Shown piece by piece: positions 49,623 through 61,157 of a DNA stretch of 64,000 nt (within the stretch, counting starts at the first letter, position 1; each line of letters opens with the position of its first letter). The stretch covers positions 310,001-374,000 of the forward strand of contig NZ_FNPK01000001.1 of assembly GCF_900107285.1 (NCBI RefSeq). The letters run 5' to 3'. The notes beneath the pieces are model-generated. The model made no database searches, was not told the DNA's origin, and saw only the letters and a program-made list of their open reading frames with translations. The position numbers were made by a program, and so were the translations under genes. Origin of the DNA: Acinetobacter kyonggiensis. Lineage in GTDB: Bacteria > Pseudomonadota > Gammaproteobacteria > Pseudomonadales > Moraxellaceae.

Positions 49623-50951
49623 ATGCAAAAAACACAAAAACTTACCTTAGCAGTGTTAATTCAAGCTGCTCTTATTTCTACTGCCTTTGCAAGTGAGCAA
49701 AGTGAATCTAAAGGTTTCGTAGAAGATGCAGACGGATCTGTATTATTTCGTACGGGTTTTATTGACCGTGATAAGAAAAATGTAGCGCCTGGGAAAGATA
49801 CACGCTCTTCAGCACAATCTGCAATTTTTGATTTAGAGTCTGGATACACTAAAGGTGTTGTTGGCTTTGGTGTGGGTATTGTCGGTGATGCATCCTTCAA
49901 GTTGGGTGACAACAAACATGCCGGCAACCAAATGATTCCACGTGAAACATTAAATGGTAACAAACAAGCTGGTGATACATATGATCATTGGGCACGTGGT
50001 GGCGCAAATGTAAAAGCACGTATTTCTAACACCGAAGTGCGTTACGGTACTCAAGTTTTAGACTTGCCTGTCCTTGCCAGCAACACTGGGCGTATGGTTC
50101 CTGAATACTTTGAAGGTGTGTTAGCAACGAGCCGTGAAATTAACGGTCTGGAACTGACAGCCGGTAAATTCACTAAGAACCAAATGTCTGAACAAATCAA
50201 TACTGATGGCAACAAGCTAGACCGCGCTGTCGTTTGGGGTGCTAAATATAAATTCAGCGACGCTCTAAATGCATCTTACTTTGGCTTAGACAGCAAAGAT
50301 AAATTAGACCGTCATTATGTCAATGCCAACTTTAAACAAGCTTTAGCCAACGACAGCTCATTAACTTATGACTTCAGCGGTTATCACACTAAATTTGATA
50401 AAAATGCAACCACATATTCTGCAACTGGTGAAGTTGCTTCTGACTACGGAAAAACAGGTGTTGCTGGTGTAGAAAAAACCAATAATATTTGGGCTATTTC
50501 AGGTACTTATAATACTGGTGCGCATAATATTATGCTTGCTTACCAGCAAAATACAGGTAATGTCGGCTATGACTACGGTCAAAATGCTGATGGCTTCCAA
50601 AGCGTTTACTTGCCAAATTCTTACTTGTCTGACTTCATCGGCAACCATGAAAAATCTGCACAAATTCAATACAGCTTAGACTTGGGTAAATTGGGTGTTC
50701 CTGGCTTGAATTGGACCACTGCTTATGTTTATGGTTGGGATATTAAAGTTGCAAACTTAACCGATAATGCTCAAGAGCGTGAGTTCTTTAACCAAGTAAA
50801 ATACACCATGCAAAGTGGTTTTGCTAAAGATGCCAGCCTGCGTGTGCGTCACTCTTACTACCGTGCGAGCGATGATTATCAAACAAATGCTTATATTGGT
50901 GACACCAATGAATGGCGTTTATTCCTTGATATCCCTGTAAAATTCTTCTAA
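49623..50951 (+). CDS. OprD-family outer-membrane porin
   Basis: 442-residue barrel with signal peptide (about residues 1-23, ending STAFA) and OprD-type sequence: GFVEDADGSVLFRTGFIDRD, AIFDLESGYTKGVVGFGVG, EVRYGTQVLDLPVLASNTGR and a C-terminal strand ending PVKFF. OprD relatives take up basic amino acids, aromatic acids or small peptides. No catabolic operon adjoins it, so the substrate is undetermined. A possible GntR-type operator lies upstream. Confidence 0.92.
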   Translation: MQKTQKLTLAVLIQAALISTAFASEQSESKGFVEDADGSVLFRTGFIDRDKKNVAPGKDTRSSAQSAIFDLESGYTKGVVGFGVGIVGDASFKLGDNKHAGNQMIPRETLNGNKQAGDTYDHWARGGANVKARISNTEVRYGTQVLDLPVLASNTGRMVPEYFEGVLATSREINGLELTAGKFTKNQMSEQINTDGNKLDRAVVWGAKYKFSDALNASYFGLDSKDKLDRHYVNANFKQALANDSSLTYDFSGYHTKFDKNATTYSATGEVASDYGKTGVAGVEKTNNIWAISGTYNTGAHNIMLAYQQNTGNVGYDYGQNADGFQSVYLPNSYLSDFIGNHEKSAQIQYSLDLGKLGVPGLNWTTAYVYGWDIKVANLTDNAQEREFFNQVKYTMQSGFAKDASLRVRHSYYRASDDYQTNAYIGDTNEWRLFLDIPVKFF

Positions 50952-50973
50952 TTCAGATTAATTTTCGCATATC

Positions 50974-51004
50974 AAAAAAAACCTGCACATTGTGCAGGTT
51001 TTTT
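50974..51004. terminator. Bidirectional intrinsic terminator between porin and ppa
   Basis: AAAAAACCTGCAC pairs exactly with GTGCAGGTTTTTT around a three-base loop. Convergent genes lie on both sides. Confidence 0.92.
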
Positions 51005-51041
51005 ATTTAGGTTTATTTTTCAAACCTAAATGACACAACAA

Positions 51042-51578
51042 TTATTGATTTGCTGCTTTGTAGGCTTCAATTGAGCTAAGCACTTCTTGTTTCGCAACAT
51101 CAGCACCTTCCCAACCGCTTAGTTTTACCCACTTACCTGCTTCAAGGTCTTTATAGTGAGCAAAGAAGTGTTCCACTTGTTTGATCAACAATTCAGGAAG
51201 ATCTGTATATTCCTGAACATCTTTATAAAGCGGGGTTAATTTTTCGTGTGGAACCGCAATCAATTTTGCATCGATACCACCGTCATCTTCCATGTTCAAT
51301 TTGCCCACAGGACGGCAACGAATCACTGAACCGGGTTCAACTGGATATGGTGTCACCACAAGTACGTCTAATGGATCACCATCAAGAGATAATGTATTTG
51401 GCACATAACCGTAGTTCGCTGGGTAGAACATGGCTGTACCCATGAAACGGTCTACAAATAAAGCATCTGAATCTTTATCAATTTCGTATTTGATTGGTGC
51501 TGCATTTGCAGGAATTTCAATAATGACATAGATGTCGTTTGGTGCATCTTTACCCGCTGGGATATTGCTGTAGCTCAT
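51042..51578 (-). CDS. ppa: Inorganic pyrophosphatase (family I)
   Basis: Soluble Mg-dependent PPase. The signature with three Asp is present in [15 protein letters not shown] (about residues 66-80), and [11 protein letters not shown] precedes it. The start is ATG 51578 ([15 protein letters not shown]), giving 178 residues; the TTG at 51596 adds six residues without support. It is monocistronic. Confidence 0.95.
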   Translation of the reverse strand: MSYSNIPAGKDAPNDIYVIIEIPANAAPIKYEIDKDSDALFVDRFMGTAMFYPANYGYVPNTLSLDGDPLDVLVVTPYPVEPGSVIRCRPVGKLNMEDDGGIDAKLIAVPHEKLTPLYKDVQEYTDLPELLIKQVEHFFAHYKDLEAGKWVKLSGWEGADVAKQEVLSSIEAYKAANQ

Positions 51579-51704
51579 AGCATCACTCTTTAACAAGTTA
51601 AATCTTATTTAAACCGCACGATTATAACGGTTTTTGAAAATTAAATAACTTCGTGATTATACATCTGCTACGCTCAAATATGTATTTGCATCAATGCAAC
51701 GACT

Positions 51705-52133
51705 TTAGGTTAATTTAATCACCAAAATTAATAAACAAATTGGGCAAAGCAAAGACAATAACCAAACAATTGAGCGCAACGTTGCCCAATTGGCTAAATA
51801 GCAAATACCATACATAATTCGAAATACAATATAGGCCATGCCAAAGGTCATAATCACCGTTTGCTGCACCACCATATATTCTGCCATTAAAATCGCAGCA
51901 ATAAATAATGGTAAACTTTCAAAACTATTTTGCTGTACCGCATGGGCACGTGCTGCCAAGCCCGTGGTTTTACCCAAAAATTCTCGTGGGTTTTGATTAT
52001 CTCGTGCTTTAAAGCCCGCTGTTTTTTTTGCAATTACGGTAAAAACATAAGGCAATAAACATGCAATTAAGATGAGATAAATTATTCCGCTTATGCTTTG
52101 CATCCCATTTTTCTCATTACGATTTTCTGCCAC
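51705..52133 (-). CDS. MAPEG-family membrane protein
   Basis: 142 residues with four hydrophobic helices and the MAPEG core segment LAARAHAVQQNSFESLPLFI (about residues 55-74). The bacterial members are of poorly known function; eukaryotic relatives handle eicosanoids and glutathione. It has no obvious operon partner and diverges from the gene at 52210. Confidence 0.82.
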   Translation of the reverse strand: MAENRNEKNGMQSISGIIYLILIACLLPYVFTVIAKKTAGFKARDNQNPREFLGKTTGLAARAHAVQQNSFESLPLFIAAILMAEYMVVQQTVIMTFGMAYIVFRIMYGICYLANWATLRSIVWLLSLLCPICLLILVIKLT

Positions 52134-52209
52134 ATATCATAGCACGGTGTTTCAACAATAATTTTTGTTAAATTATAATGTTTTTATCAATCAGCAATAA
52201 GGATCCATT

Positions 52210-52590
52210 ATGGTCAACCCTGATCAACAAGAAATGTTCGATGTACTTGAAAAACAGCAGCAACATCAACGTCAGGTAGATCGTGTACTCAAAATCGTGT
52301 TGCCAATCGTTGCGTTCTTAATCGCAACCATCTGTGCCAATATGAATATTGCATCACCCATCGGTACACTGATCATTTTAATTGTGGCCTTCTGGATGGT
52401 CAGCATTAAGCGTCAAAACTTATGGTATTGGCTCACCGCAATTTTGGTGTATTGCTTGATTGATAATTATCTGAGCTATGGTGCATTTCGTTTACCCAGT
52501 TTTAGCCGCCAGTTTGGCACCATGTTTACCTTTGTTGGTATTTTTGGCCTTGGCCGCCCATATATTGATCGCTGGTTGATGAAAGATTGA
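52210..52590 (+). CDS. Hypothetical inner-membrane protein
   Basis: 126 residues: a polar Gln-rich N-terminus (MVNPDQQEMFDVLEKQQQHQ) followed by about three or four membrane helices (about residues 28-45, 49-67, 73-90, 102-118). No domain is recognised. GGAT precedes the ATG, and a strong terminator follows. Confidence 0.7.
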   Translation: MVNPDQQEMFDVLEKQQQHQRQVDRVLKIVLPIVAFLIATICANMNIASPIGTLIILIVAFWMVSIKRQNLWYWLTAILVYCLIDNYLSYGAFRLPSFSRQFGTMFTFVGIFGLGRPYIDRWLMKD

Positions 52591-52606
52591 TTTTTTAAAG
52601 CATAAA

Positions 52607-52632
52607 AAAAAGCGCCGAAAACGGCGCTTTTT
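52607..52632. terminator. Bidirectional intrinsic terminator
   Basis: AAAAAGCGCCG pairs with CGGCGCTTTTT around AAAA, between the convergent membrane-protein gene and fadD. Confidence 0.93.
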
Positions 52633-52643
52633 AAATAGCTAAC

Positions 52644-54323
52644 TTATGCAGTTTTACGCAAATCTTTACGTAAAATTTTACCTACGTTCGATTTTGGTAA
52701 TTCATCCATAAACTCAACATAACGCGGACGTTTATAGCCTGTTAAGTTCTCTTTAGCAAAAGCAAGCACTTCTTCTGTGGTTAAAGACGGATCTTTTTTC
52801 ACTACAAAAAGCTTAGGCACTTCACCTGATTTTTCATCAGGAACACCAATTGCTGCCACTTCCAATACTTTTGGATGTGTAGAAATCACTTCTTCAATTT
52901 CAGATGGGTATACATTGAAGCCTGAAACCAAAATCATGTCTTTTTTACGATCGACAATTTTAATGTATCCGCGGCTGTCCATGATACCAATATCACCCGT
53001 ACGGAAGAAACCATCAGTCGTCATCACTTTTTCAGTTTCATCTGGACGGTTCCAATAGCCTTTCATGACTTGTGGACCACGGATTGAGATTTCACCTTGT
53101 TCGCCTAATGCAACATTATTGCCATCATCATCTAAAATCGCAACTTCAGTCAATGGTAATGGAATACCAATGGTGCCGCTAAATTCAGTTGATGTCGGTG
53201 GGTTTGCTGTCGCAACTGGTGAGGTTTCAGATAAACCATAACCTTCAATAATGTTGGTGCCTGTAATTTTCTTCCATGCTTCTGCTGTAGAAGGAAGAAC
53301 AGCCATACCACCGCCCATTGCCATTTTAAGTTTGCTATGGTCAAGTTGTTTAAACTCTTCATTATTTACCAGTGCATTAAACAAAGTGTTTACTGCTGGG
53401 AAGAATGAAGGTTGGTATTTACGCAATTCTTTCATGACCGCAGGTAAGTCACGTGGGTTTGGAATTAAAACGTTCGCTTGACCTTTATACATACCGTACA
53501 TGGCACAAACCATGAAAGCAAAAATGTGATAAAGCGGTAATGCACAGAAAATGCGGTCATCTTTAGCGCCGTCTTGTGCGCCAAATTTACTTTGGAAAAT
53601 ACCATCACACTGCAACATATTGGCAACAAGGTTACGATGCGTCAGCTCTGCACCTTTAGAAACACCTGTTGTACCACCTGTATATTGTAATACTGCGGTA
53701 TCACTTAAAGTTAGATTAGGGCGTTTGTAATTGCTGGCACTGACTTTAGACATTGCCGCATTAAATTTAATATGGCCTGGAATATTCCAAGCTGGGATTT
53801 GCTTACGCACTGAACGCAACACAAAGTTAACCAATGTGCCTTTTAGCGTACCCAACATATCACCAACAGAAGCAACAATGACGTGCTTCACAGGTGTTTT
53901 ACCAATAATGGTTTGATAAACAGTGGCAAAGTTTTCAATGATCACCAATGCTTCAGCACCAGAATCATTCAATTGATGTTCAAGTTCACGTGAGGTATAC
54001 AGTGGGTTCACATTCACCAATACCAGACCTGCACGGAACACACCAAGTGCAACCACTGGATATTGAAGGACGTTAGGCATCATGACGGCAACGCGGGAAC
54101 CTTTTGCCAATCCTAAACTTTGTAAATAGGTTGCAAATTTACGACTTGCTTCTTCTAATTCATCAAAAGTTAAGGCTTTATCCATAAAGATAAAAGCATC
54201 ACGTGAACCAAATTTTTGAAAATTACGTTCAAAAACATCGTTAAGTGAGGTATTTTCTGCTGGCAATTCTACAGTTTCAGGAATCCCTGTTTTTTGGTAT
54301 TCAGCAAACCAAATTTTTTCCAT
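52644..54323 (-). CDS. fadD: Long-chain fatty-acid--CoA ligase FadD
   Basis: AMP-forming acyl-CoA synthetase that activates fatty acids for beta-oxidation. ATP/AMP signature YTGGTTGVSKGAELTHRN (about residues 213-230), GYGLSETSP, the FACS block FRTGDIGIMDSRGYIKIVDR, and catalytic Lys in LPKSNVGKILRKDLR near the C-terminus. Length is 559 residues, typical. It is monocistronic. Confidence 0.94.
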   Translation of the reverse strand: MEKIWFAEYQKTGIPETVELPAENTSLNDVFERNFQKFGSRDAFIFMDKALTFDELEEASRKFATYLQSLGLAKGSRVAVMMPNVLQYPVVALGVFRAGLVLVNVNPLYTSRELEHQLNDSGAEALVIIENFATVYQTIIGKTPVKHVIVASVGDMLGTLKGTLVNFVLRSVRKQIPAWNIPGHIKFNAAMSKVSASNYKRPNLTLSDTAVLQYTGGTTGVSKGAELTHRNLVANMLQCDGIFQSKFGAQDGAKDDRIFCALPLYHIFAFMVCAMYGMYKGQANVLIPNPRDLPAVMKELRKYQPSFFPAVNTLFNALVNNEEFKQLDHSKLKMAMGGGMAVLPSTAEAWKKITGTNIIEGYGLSETSPVATANPPTSTEFSGTIGIPLPLTEVAILDDDGNNVALGEQGEISIRGPQVMKGYWNRPDETEKVMTTDGFFRTGDIGIMDSRGYIKIVDRKKDMILVSGFNVYPSEIEEVISTHPKVLEVAAIGVPDEKSGEVPKLFVVKKDPSLTTEEVLAFAKENLTGYKRPRYVEFMDELPKSNVGKILRKDLRKTA

Positions 54324-54470
54324 AATGCCCTAATCTCCAATCTATAATCCTTAGTTTCAACTATTTTTTCAATGTTATGCGTCATTATTTAACTTGTTTA
54401 TGCATAACATGACATCCATTTACACGAATACCAATCATATATAACGTATTTTGATCAATGGATGCTAGTT

Positions 54471-56690
54471 TTATCTTTGAATGAACAGTTTATTTGCTTT
54501 TTGATATCCTCGTGGTAAGAGTTGACCTTTAGTGGCTCTTTTACCAATATATTTTTGAAGATCATCACCTTTTAATTTTAATTGTTGCTGTCCTGCAACC
54601 ACTTGAATTATTTCATTTAAAGAAATTAATGTCATGAACAAAATTTGTTCTTTGCCTTCAAGTTGTATCAATTTATTTCCTTTACCCTTGTTCAGCATTG
54701 GTAATTCTGACAAATCAATCACCAATAAACGACCCGCAGTACTCAGCATTGCCAAATGCGTATGTGCATCAACTGTTTGTAACGGTAAGGCTTTCGCATC
54801 ATCAGCTACGGTTAAAAATGCTTTGCCCGCTTTAGCACTGGTATCGAGTTGTTTGGCATTCGATTTAAAACCATAGCCTTTAGAACTGACAGCAATGACT
54901 TCACGTTCATCCTCTGTAATCAGTACTTGAATAAAAGCAATGCCATTTGCAGGGGCAAGTTTGGAGCTTAATGGTTCCCCCAAACCACGTGCCGACGGCA
55001 AACTTGCAATCGCCAGTGCATAACTGCGACCCGTTTCATCTAAGACATACACACGTTGATTTGATTTTCCTTGTGCATGACTTAAATATTGATCGCCAGC
55101 ACGGAAATTCAGGTTTTCAGCATCAATATCATGCCCTTTGGCAGAACGAATCCAACCTGCTTCAGACAAAACCACCGTCACAGGATCGGCAGGCAGCATG
55201 TCTTGTTCATTGATAGCTTGCGCTTCTGTACGTTGTACGATTGGCGAACGACGATCATCGCCAAATTTTTTCGCATCATCCTTCAATTCAGTGATGATTA
55301 AGTTCTTTAATGATTCTGGATTGGCCAATTGTTCACGAATAATGGCAGCACGCGCTTCTAATTCTTCTTGTTCACGGCGAATTTCCATTTCTTCAAGTTT
55401 CGCCAAGTGACGTAACTTAAGTTCTAAAATGGCTTCAGCTTGAATGTCATCAATGCCGAAATGGGCGATTAGTTCTGCTTTCGGATGATCTTCTTCACGA
55501 ATAATCCGAATCACGGTATCTAAATCTAAATAAGCAATCAGTAACCCCGCCAAGATATGCAGGCGTTTTTCAATTTTATTCAGATGATACTGTAAACGAC
55601 GGGTCACGGTATTCTTACGAATTTCAATCCATTCCAATAAAATTCGACGAATCGATTTGACTTGTGGACGTGCATCGGCACCAATCATGTTCATATTGAC
55701 ACGATAGCTGGATTCTAAATCTGTAGTCGCAAATAAGTGGCTCATCACCCCTTCTGCATCAATACGATTTGAACGCAACACAATCACTAAACGGGTCGGA
55801 TTTTTATGATCAGATTCGTCTCGTACATCACTGACCAAAGGCAGTTTCTTGGCCTGCATTTGGTCGGCAATTTGCGTGATAATTTTTGAACCTGACACTT
55901 GATACGGCAATTCCGTAATCACGATTTCATTTTTTTCAATGCTATAGATCGCACGCATGCGATAACTACCACGCCCTGTGGTTTGAATTTTCAGCAGTTC
56001 TTCAGGTGGAGTAATAATTTCAGCTTTGGTGGGTAAATCTGGTGCAGGAATATATTCTGCTACTTTTTCATCGCTTAAATTGGGGTTGCGTATTAAAGCG
56101 ATGGTGCCTTTAACAACTTCACGCAAATTATGCGGTGGAATGTCGGTTGCCATACCCACAGCAATCCCCGTTGTGCCATTGAGCAAAATATTCGGCACAC
56201 GCGCAGGTAAATTCACCGGTTCTTTCATGGAACCATCAAAGTTGTCCTGCCAATCGCAAGTACCTTGACCCAGTTCCGACAACAGCACTTCACTATAGAG
56301 TGAAAGTTTAGCTTCGGTATAACGCATTGCAGCAAAGGATTTCGGATCATCTGGTGAACCCCAATTGCCCTGACCTTCAATAAAAGGATAGCGATAACTA
56401 AAGGGCTGTGCCATCAGCACCATCGCTTCATAACAGGCAGAATCACCATGCGGATGATATTTCCCTAGCACATCCCCCACCGTACGGGCAGATTTTTTAG
56501 GCTTACCGCTATGCTTTAAGCCTAACTCACTCATCGCATATACAATACGACGCTGCACAGGTTTTAAACCATCACTAATATGTGGCAATGCACGATCCAT
56601 AATCACGTACATGGCATAGTTAAGATAAGCTTGTTCGGTAAATTCTGCTACGGAACGATTTTCTGTGGCTTGATGCACAAGGCTGGTCAT
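54471..56690 (-). CDS. parC: DNA topoisomerase IV subunit A
   Basis: Decatenating topoisomerase subunit. The catalytic Tyr is in [12 protein letters not shown] (about residue 124). The quinolone-resistance region reads [13 protein letters not shown], i.e. the susceptible-type Ser and Glu are present. The C-terminal beta-pinwheel covers about residues 495-739. parE is not adjacent. Its 739 residues are normal. Confidence 0.95.
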   Translation of the reverse strand: MTSLVHQATENRSVAEFTEQAYLNYAMYVIMDRALPHISDGLKPVQRRIVYAMSELGLKHSGKPKKSARTVGDVLGKYHPHGDSACYEAMVLMAQPFSYRYPFIEGQGNWGSPDDPKSFAAMRYTEAKLSLYSEVLLSELGQGTCDWQDNFDGSMKEPVNLPARVPNILLNGTTGIAVGMATDIPPHNLREVVKGTIALIRNPNLSDEKVAEYIPAPDLPTKAEIITPPEELLKIQTTGRGSYRMRAIYSIEKNEIVITELPYQVSGSKIITQIADQMQAKKLPLVSDVRDESDHKNPTRLVIVLRSNRIDAEGVMSHLFATTDLESSYRVNMNMIGADARPQVKSIRRILLEWIEIRKNTVTRRLQYHLNKIEKRLHILAGLLIAYLDLDTVIRIIREEDHPKAELIAHFGIDDIQAEAILELKLRHLAKLEEMEIRREQEELEARAAIIREQLANPESLKNLIITELKDDAKKFGDDRRSPIVQRTEAQAINEQDMLPADPVTVVLSEAGWIRSAKGHDIDAENLNFRAGDQYLSHAQGKSNQRVYVLDETGRSYALAIASLPSARGLGEPLSSKLAPANGIAFIQVLITEDEREVIAVSSKGYGFKSNAKQLDTSAKAGKAFLTVADDAKALPLQTVDAHTHLAMLSTAGRLLVIDLSELPMLNKGKGNKLIQLEGKEQILFMTLISLNEIIQVVAGQQQLKLKGDDLQKYIGKRATKGQLLPRGYQKANKLFIQR

Positions 56691-56865
56691 AAAAGCGTGA
56701 AATCCTAATTAATTCGTTTTTTGTATCTACGTTGTTATGCTAAGTCGCAGGTGCAATCTACACAAGAGCAGTACTGAACACTCTGCGACAAATTATGTCT
56801 TATGGCGTAAAACTATTCATTTTATAAAGCATGATCCATCAAAAATCATTCATTTTCAGCAAACC

Positions 56866-58185
56866 TTATAATCCAATTGATTCTAAGGTCTTGCCTTTGG
56901 TTTCTTCGCCTAAAATTAAAATCACCAAAGCCACACCGAATAATACCGCAGTAAACATCATAAAGACCTGACTAAAACCATTCTCCATAATCATCATATG
57001 GGTGACCACCATCGGTGCAACAATTCCGCCCATGCGACCAATCGCAGAAGCCCAACCCGAACCAAAGGCACGGATATTGGTTGGATATTGTTCTGGCGTA
57101 TAGGTATACAGTACGCCCCATGCGCCCAAATTAAAGAACGACATCAAACAGCCCCAAAACATAATCATGTTTACGCTATTGGCTTGACCAAAGAAATAAG
57201 CCGAGACAGCACACATGCCAATAAAGCCTGCCAATGTCGCTTTACGCCCTAATTTTTCCACTAGCCATGCGGCTGCGACATAACCCGGAAGCTGTGCCAA
57301 AATCATGATCAGCACATATTCAAAAGACTGCACAATGCTATAACCCTGTTTCACCAACAAACTGGGTAACCAAGTAAAAATGCCATAATAGGAATAAACA
57401 ATACCGAACCAAATTAACCAGAGCATTAAGGTACGGCGTGCAAATGGGCCTGACCAAAGCTGGCGAAAGGAGATATTTTGTTTGGTGGCTACAGGCTGTA
57501 CTTCAATATAATCAATTACTTCAACACCGCACTGGCGTTCAAGCTGCTGTACCAAAGCATGTGCTTCTGCAATACGTCCACGGTTAATCAAATACGGCAC
57601 TGACTCTGGCACTTTTTTCAGAATCATAAACACATAAATAGCCGGTAGTCCGCCAATTAAAAAGGCAATATGCCAGCCATAACTTGGAATCACAAAATAG
57701 GACACCAATGCAGCCACTAACCAGCCCAAGCCCCAAAAACTTTCCAATAATACAATAAAGCGTCCACGCACTTGAGCAGGAATATATTCACTGACCAAAG
57801 TCACTGCAACGGGAAGTTGTCCGCCCAAACCCAAACCGACAATAAAACGAAAGACCAATAACCAGGTTAAATTCGGTGCAAAAGCACATAAAGCGGTGGC
57901 AATACTATAGGTGACTAAAGTGATGGCAAACATGGTACGACGGCCAATTCGATCCGCTAAGCCACCTGAAAAAACAGCTCCAATCGCCATACCGACAAAA
58001 CCAATGGACACCACCCAACCTTTCTCCGTCGGTGTCATGTTCCATTCTTCAGCCATGGTGGTCAAAATAAAGGAAATTAGCCCCGTGTCCATCGCATCGA
58101 ACATCCAGCCGAGTCCAATTACCCAGAGTAAGGTATAGTGAAATTTACCAATCGGTAAGCGTTGTACACGTGAGACTAAATCCAT
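56866..58185 (-). CDS. niaP: MFS transporter, NiaP-like (niacin/aromatic acid uptake)
   Basis: Twelve-helix major-facilitator protein with the loop 2-3 motif GGLADRIGRRTMF and RFIVGLGLGGQLPVA. The N-terminus VSRVQRLPIGKFHYTLLWVI and FDAMDTGLISFIL strongly resemble NiaP niacin transporters. I start at ATG 58185 (MDLVSRVQRL), giving 439 residues; the ATG-less extension to 58230 is less likely. It is monocistronic. An aromatic-acid substrate is an alternative. Confidence 0.78.
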   Translation of the reverse strand: MDLVSRVQRLPIGKFHYTLLWVIGLGWMFDAMDTGLISFILTTMAEEWNMTPTEKGWVVSIGFVGMAIGAVFSGGLADRIGRRTMFAITLVTYSIATALCAFAPNLTWLLVFRFIVGLGLGGQLPVAVTLVSEYIPAQVRGRFIVLLESFWGLGWLVAALVSYFVIPSYGWHIAFLIGGLPAIYVFMILKKVPESVPYLINRGRIAEAHALVQQLERQCGVEVIDYIEVQPVATKQNISFRQLWSGPFARRTLMLWLIWFGIVYSYYGIFTWLPSLLVKQGYSIVQSFEYVLIMILAQLPGYVAAAWLVEKLGRKATLAGFIGMCAVSAYFFGQANSVNMIMFWGCLMSFFNLGAWGVLYTYTPEQYPTNIRAFGSGWASAIGRMGGIVAPMVVTHMMIMENGFSQVFMMFTAVLFGVALVILILGEETKGKTLESIGL

Positions 58186-58321
58186 AATAAGCGCTCTGAT
58201 TTGGTGAAAGAATACATACTGCTTTCCCAACAGGATTTATAGTTGTACTTATTTTTATACGCTCATTTAAAGAAGATGACTGCTTTATTTCATCAGTCAT
58301 CTGTCATTTTTATACAAATCG

Positions 58322-58966
58322 TTATGACGCATCTTTAGAGGATGCAGATTGATCATCATCATCTTTATAAATAAATTTTGGCATCTCCAAACCAAAATAA
58401 ATGGCGATACAACGTAAAGAAAAACCGAAGATCAGAGTGGAAATCACGGTGACTTCTAACGAGAAACCAATTTCTTGACAAACCCAATAGCAAATCACGG
58501 AAACAAAGGAAATACTGGCATACAGTTCACGGCGGAACACCAAGGGTACATCGTTACACAAAATGTCACGCAAGATACCACCCGATACCCCAGTCAACAC
58601 GCCTGCGACCGCTGAAACCACAAAGCCATGGCCCATTTGCAGCGCAATTTGACAACCAATCACGGTAAAACCAATCAGCCCCATGGCATCTAAAATCAAG
58701 AAAATCGAGCGTAAATGACGCATCCATTTGGCAATTAAAATCGTGACAAAAGCAGCAGCACAGGTCAAGACTAAATATTCAGGATGTTTGACCCATGTCA
58801 GTGGATAGTGTCCAAGCAACACATCTCGAACTGAACCACCACCTAGTGCGGTGACACAGGCAATCAGCGTTACACCAAACCAATCCATACTACGTCGACC
58901 TGCCGACAGTGCCCCTGTCATTGCTTCAGCCGTAATCGCAACAATATAAATGACTAATAGTAACAC
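58322..58966 (-). CDS. Trimeric intracellular cation channel (TRIC/UPF0126) family protein
   Basis: 214-residue membrane protein with about seven helices and two Gly-rich UPF0126 repeats: GALSAGRRSMDWFGV...TALGGGSVRDVLLG and GVSGGILRDILCNDVP. Bacterial members conduct monovalent cations; some relate to glycine uptake. The start is GTG 58966 with GGAAG upstream. The C-terminal tail is acidic. Confidence 0.85.
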   Translation of the reverse strand: MLLLVIYIVAITAEAMTGALSAGRRSMDWFGVTLIACVTALGGGSVRDVLLGHYPLTWVKHPEYLVLTCAAAFVTILIAKWMRHLRSIFLILDAMGLIGFTVIGCQIALQMGHGFVVSAVAGVLTGVSGGILRDILCNDVPLVFRRELYASISFVSVICYWVCQEIGFSLEVTVISTLIFGFSLRCIAIYFGLEMPKFIYKDDDDQSASSKDAS

Positions 58967-59026
58967 TGCCCATCTTCCACTGAGGGTAATCGATGCGCGC
59001 TATTCTAAGGCAAATTCAAGCTAAAA

Positions 59027-59494
59027 TTACAAATATTGCGCACAACATTGTTTAAATTTTTTGCCTGAACCACAAATGCAGGCTTGCTTCATGGTGATTT
59101 GCATCTCCGTGGTCGGATCAAGGAAATACCATCTACCATCCTGTTGTACAAAATGAGAGACTTCATGATGTAGCTGTGCTTGTTTACCATCATGGTAATG
59201 GGCTTTAAATTCAACCTGTGCGTGATTTTTATCTATTTTTTCTTTGGCTTGAAGTACCTCTAATTTAAGCCATTGATTGGCTTGACTCCAATCTGCAATC
59301 GCCACTTGATCCAAAAAAGGTTGTTGCCCGATGGCTGTGGTTTTAACAATATAATCAATCTCATGCTTGGCAAATGCACTATAACGTGAACGCATCAGTT
59401 GTTCAGCTGTTTGTGCTTTCGCTTGCCCCAAATGTAGCGGCTGGCAACAATCGTTATAATTCCCTTGCCCACACGGACAATGACGTTCTGACAT
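59027..59494 (-). CDS. YchJ-family protein with two SEC-C zinc motifs
   Basis: 155 residues: N-terminal CPCGQGNYNDCCQPLHLG, the central NTF2-like UPF0225 core with AEQLMRSRYSAFAKHEIDYI, and a C-terminal CICGSGKKFKQCC motif resembling the SecA zinc tail. Function is unknown, possibly chaperone-like. It is monocistronic, between the TRIC and TerC genes. Confidence 0.88.
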   Translation of the reverse strand: MSERHCPCGQGNYNDCCQPLHLGQAKAQTAEQLMRSRYSAFAKHEIDYIVKTTAIGQQPFLDQVAIADWSQANQWLKLEVLQAKEKIDKNHAQVEFKAHYHDGKQAQLHHEVSHFVQQDGRWYFLDPTTEMQITMKQACICGSGKKFKQCCAQYL

Positions 59495-59576
59495 GAAATA
59501 TTTCCCATAAAAATAGCTCGACCATGCGAGCTATTTTAATTCATTATCCTGAGCTTAAGCGATTATCGCTGTTGTT

Positions 59577-61157
59577 TCAGGTAGTTTGAGCATTGGCTTT
59601 GAGTTGCGGCATGATATGGACTTTATCAATTTTATGACCGTCCATCGTGACCACTTCAAAAATATGAGCATCTGCTGCTAATTTTGCCCCACTTTCGGGT
59701 AAACGCCCCAAGTGAAATAAAATATAACCCGACAAGGTTGAATATTGTTCGGATTCGTCGACTAGATCACAGCCTAAAAGTAAAGATACGTGACGAATAT
59801 CGGTAGAGCCATCAAGGATTAACGTTCCATCCGCTAAACTTTCTGCTGCGGTTTCCAGTTCATCTTCGTCAGGGAATTCACCCGCAATGGCTTCAAGGAC
59901 ATCAATTGGTGTCGCAATGCCTTCAATTGAACCATATTCATTTAATACAATGGCCATTTGTAGGGGTGCTTGACGAAGTTGCTCCATCACCATCAACACT
60001 TGCGCATTTTCATGCACAATGACAGGGTCGCGTAAGTGACGTTCAAAATTGAGTACACCTGTTTCAATGTATTCATTCATGATTTTATGCGTCAGCACCA
60101 CCCCTGAAATATTATCCAATTCACCGCGTGCAATAATTAAACGTGAATGGGTCATGCTCAACAGTTGTTCTTTAATTGACGCTTCGTCTTCATCTAAGTC
60201 AATCCACTCCAGTTCTGGACGGGGTGTCATCACTGATTTCACAGGTCGTTCAGACAGTCCAAGTACCCCTTGCACCATCACACTATGATAAGCACCATTT
60301 TCTTCATTAAACACTTCATCGGCAAATGCACGCGTAGCAAGCACATCTTCAGCTTCTTTATTTTGTGCATCGGTCTTACCACCCAGCATACGCATCACGG
60401 CAGAGGCCGTGCGATAACGTAAGTCCGTTGTTGTGACCAGTTTTTCCTGATTGCGGCGCATAGTTTGATTGACAAACTCAACCACCACAGAGAAACCGAT
60501 TGCGGCATATAAATAGCCTTTTGGAATGTGGAAACCAAAACCTTCAACAATCAGTGAGAAACCAATCATCATGAGGAAACCGAGACATAAAATCACCACG
60601 GTTGGATGCTTATTGACGAAGTTCATCAATGGTTTCGATGCCCACAGCATAATACCAACGGCGATAATCACCGCAATCATCATCACTGAAAGATCTTTCA
60701 CCATCCCTACTGCGGTAATCACGCTATCGAGCGAGAAAACAGCATCAAGCACCACAATTTGGACAATGACCATCCAAAAAGCAGCATGCACAGGATTTTC
60801 TTCTTTTTGCGATTGCGTACCTTCAATACGCTCATGCAGTTCCATGGTGCCTTTAAATAACAGGAACACGCCACCAAACAGTAGAATCAGGTCACGACCA
60901 GAGAACGCGTGATCAAAAATATGGAATAGCGGTTGCGTTAAGGTGACCACCCACGCAATTGAGGCGAGTAAAATTAATCGCATCACCAAAGCGAGAATTA
61001 AGCCGATAATACGACCTGCATTGCGCTGTTCGGGTGGAAGTTTTTCCGCCAAAATTGCGATGAAGACCAGATTATCGATACCGAGAACAATTTCTAAAAC
61101 CACTAAAGTTGCAAGACCAATCCATGCCGATGGATCTGACATCCATTCAAAGATCAT
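59577..61157 (-). CDS. TerC-family membrane protein with CBS pair and CorC_HlyC domain
   Basis: 526 residues: TerC transmembrane region (about 1-235; [20 protein letters not shown] and [15 protein letters not shown] carry the acidic metal-binding residues), CBS domain pair (about 290-415) and CorC_HlyC transporter-associated domain (about 430-510). This is the YoaE/YegH layout. TerC proteins are implicated in Mn or other metal efflux and in metalation of exported proteins. GGGGGA lies eight bases before the ATG. An unusually long leader precedes it. Confidence 0.88.
   Translation of the reverse strand: MIFEWMSDPSAWIGLATLVVLEIVLGIDNLVFIAILAEKLPPEQRNAGRIIGLILALVMRLILLASIAWVVTLTQPLFHIFDHAFSGRDLILLFGGVFLLFKGTMELHERIEGTQSQKEENPVHAAFWMVIVQIVVLDAVFSLDSVITAVGMVKDLSVMMIAVIIAVGIMLWASKPLMNFVNKHPTVVILCLGFLMMIGFSLIVEGFGFHIPKGYLYAAIGFSVVVEFVNQTMRRNQEKLVTTTDLRYRTASAVMRMLGGKTDAQNKEAEDVLATRAFADEVFNEENGAYHSVMVQGVLGLSERPVKSVMTPRPELEWIDLDEDEASIKEQLLSMTHSRLIIARGELDNISGVVLTHKIMNEYIETGVLNFERHLRDPVIVHENAQVLMVMEQLRQAPLQMAIVLNEYGSIEGIATPIDVLEAIAGEFPDEDELETAAESLADGTLILDGSTDIRHVSLLLGCDLVDESEQYSTLSGYILFHLGRLPESGAKLAADAHIFEVVTMDGHKIDKVHIMPQLKANAQTT

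Noticed and set aside
54471-56690. Quinolone-resistance mutation in parC
   Set aside because: The Ser and Glu of the resistance-determining region are both the susceptible type.
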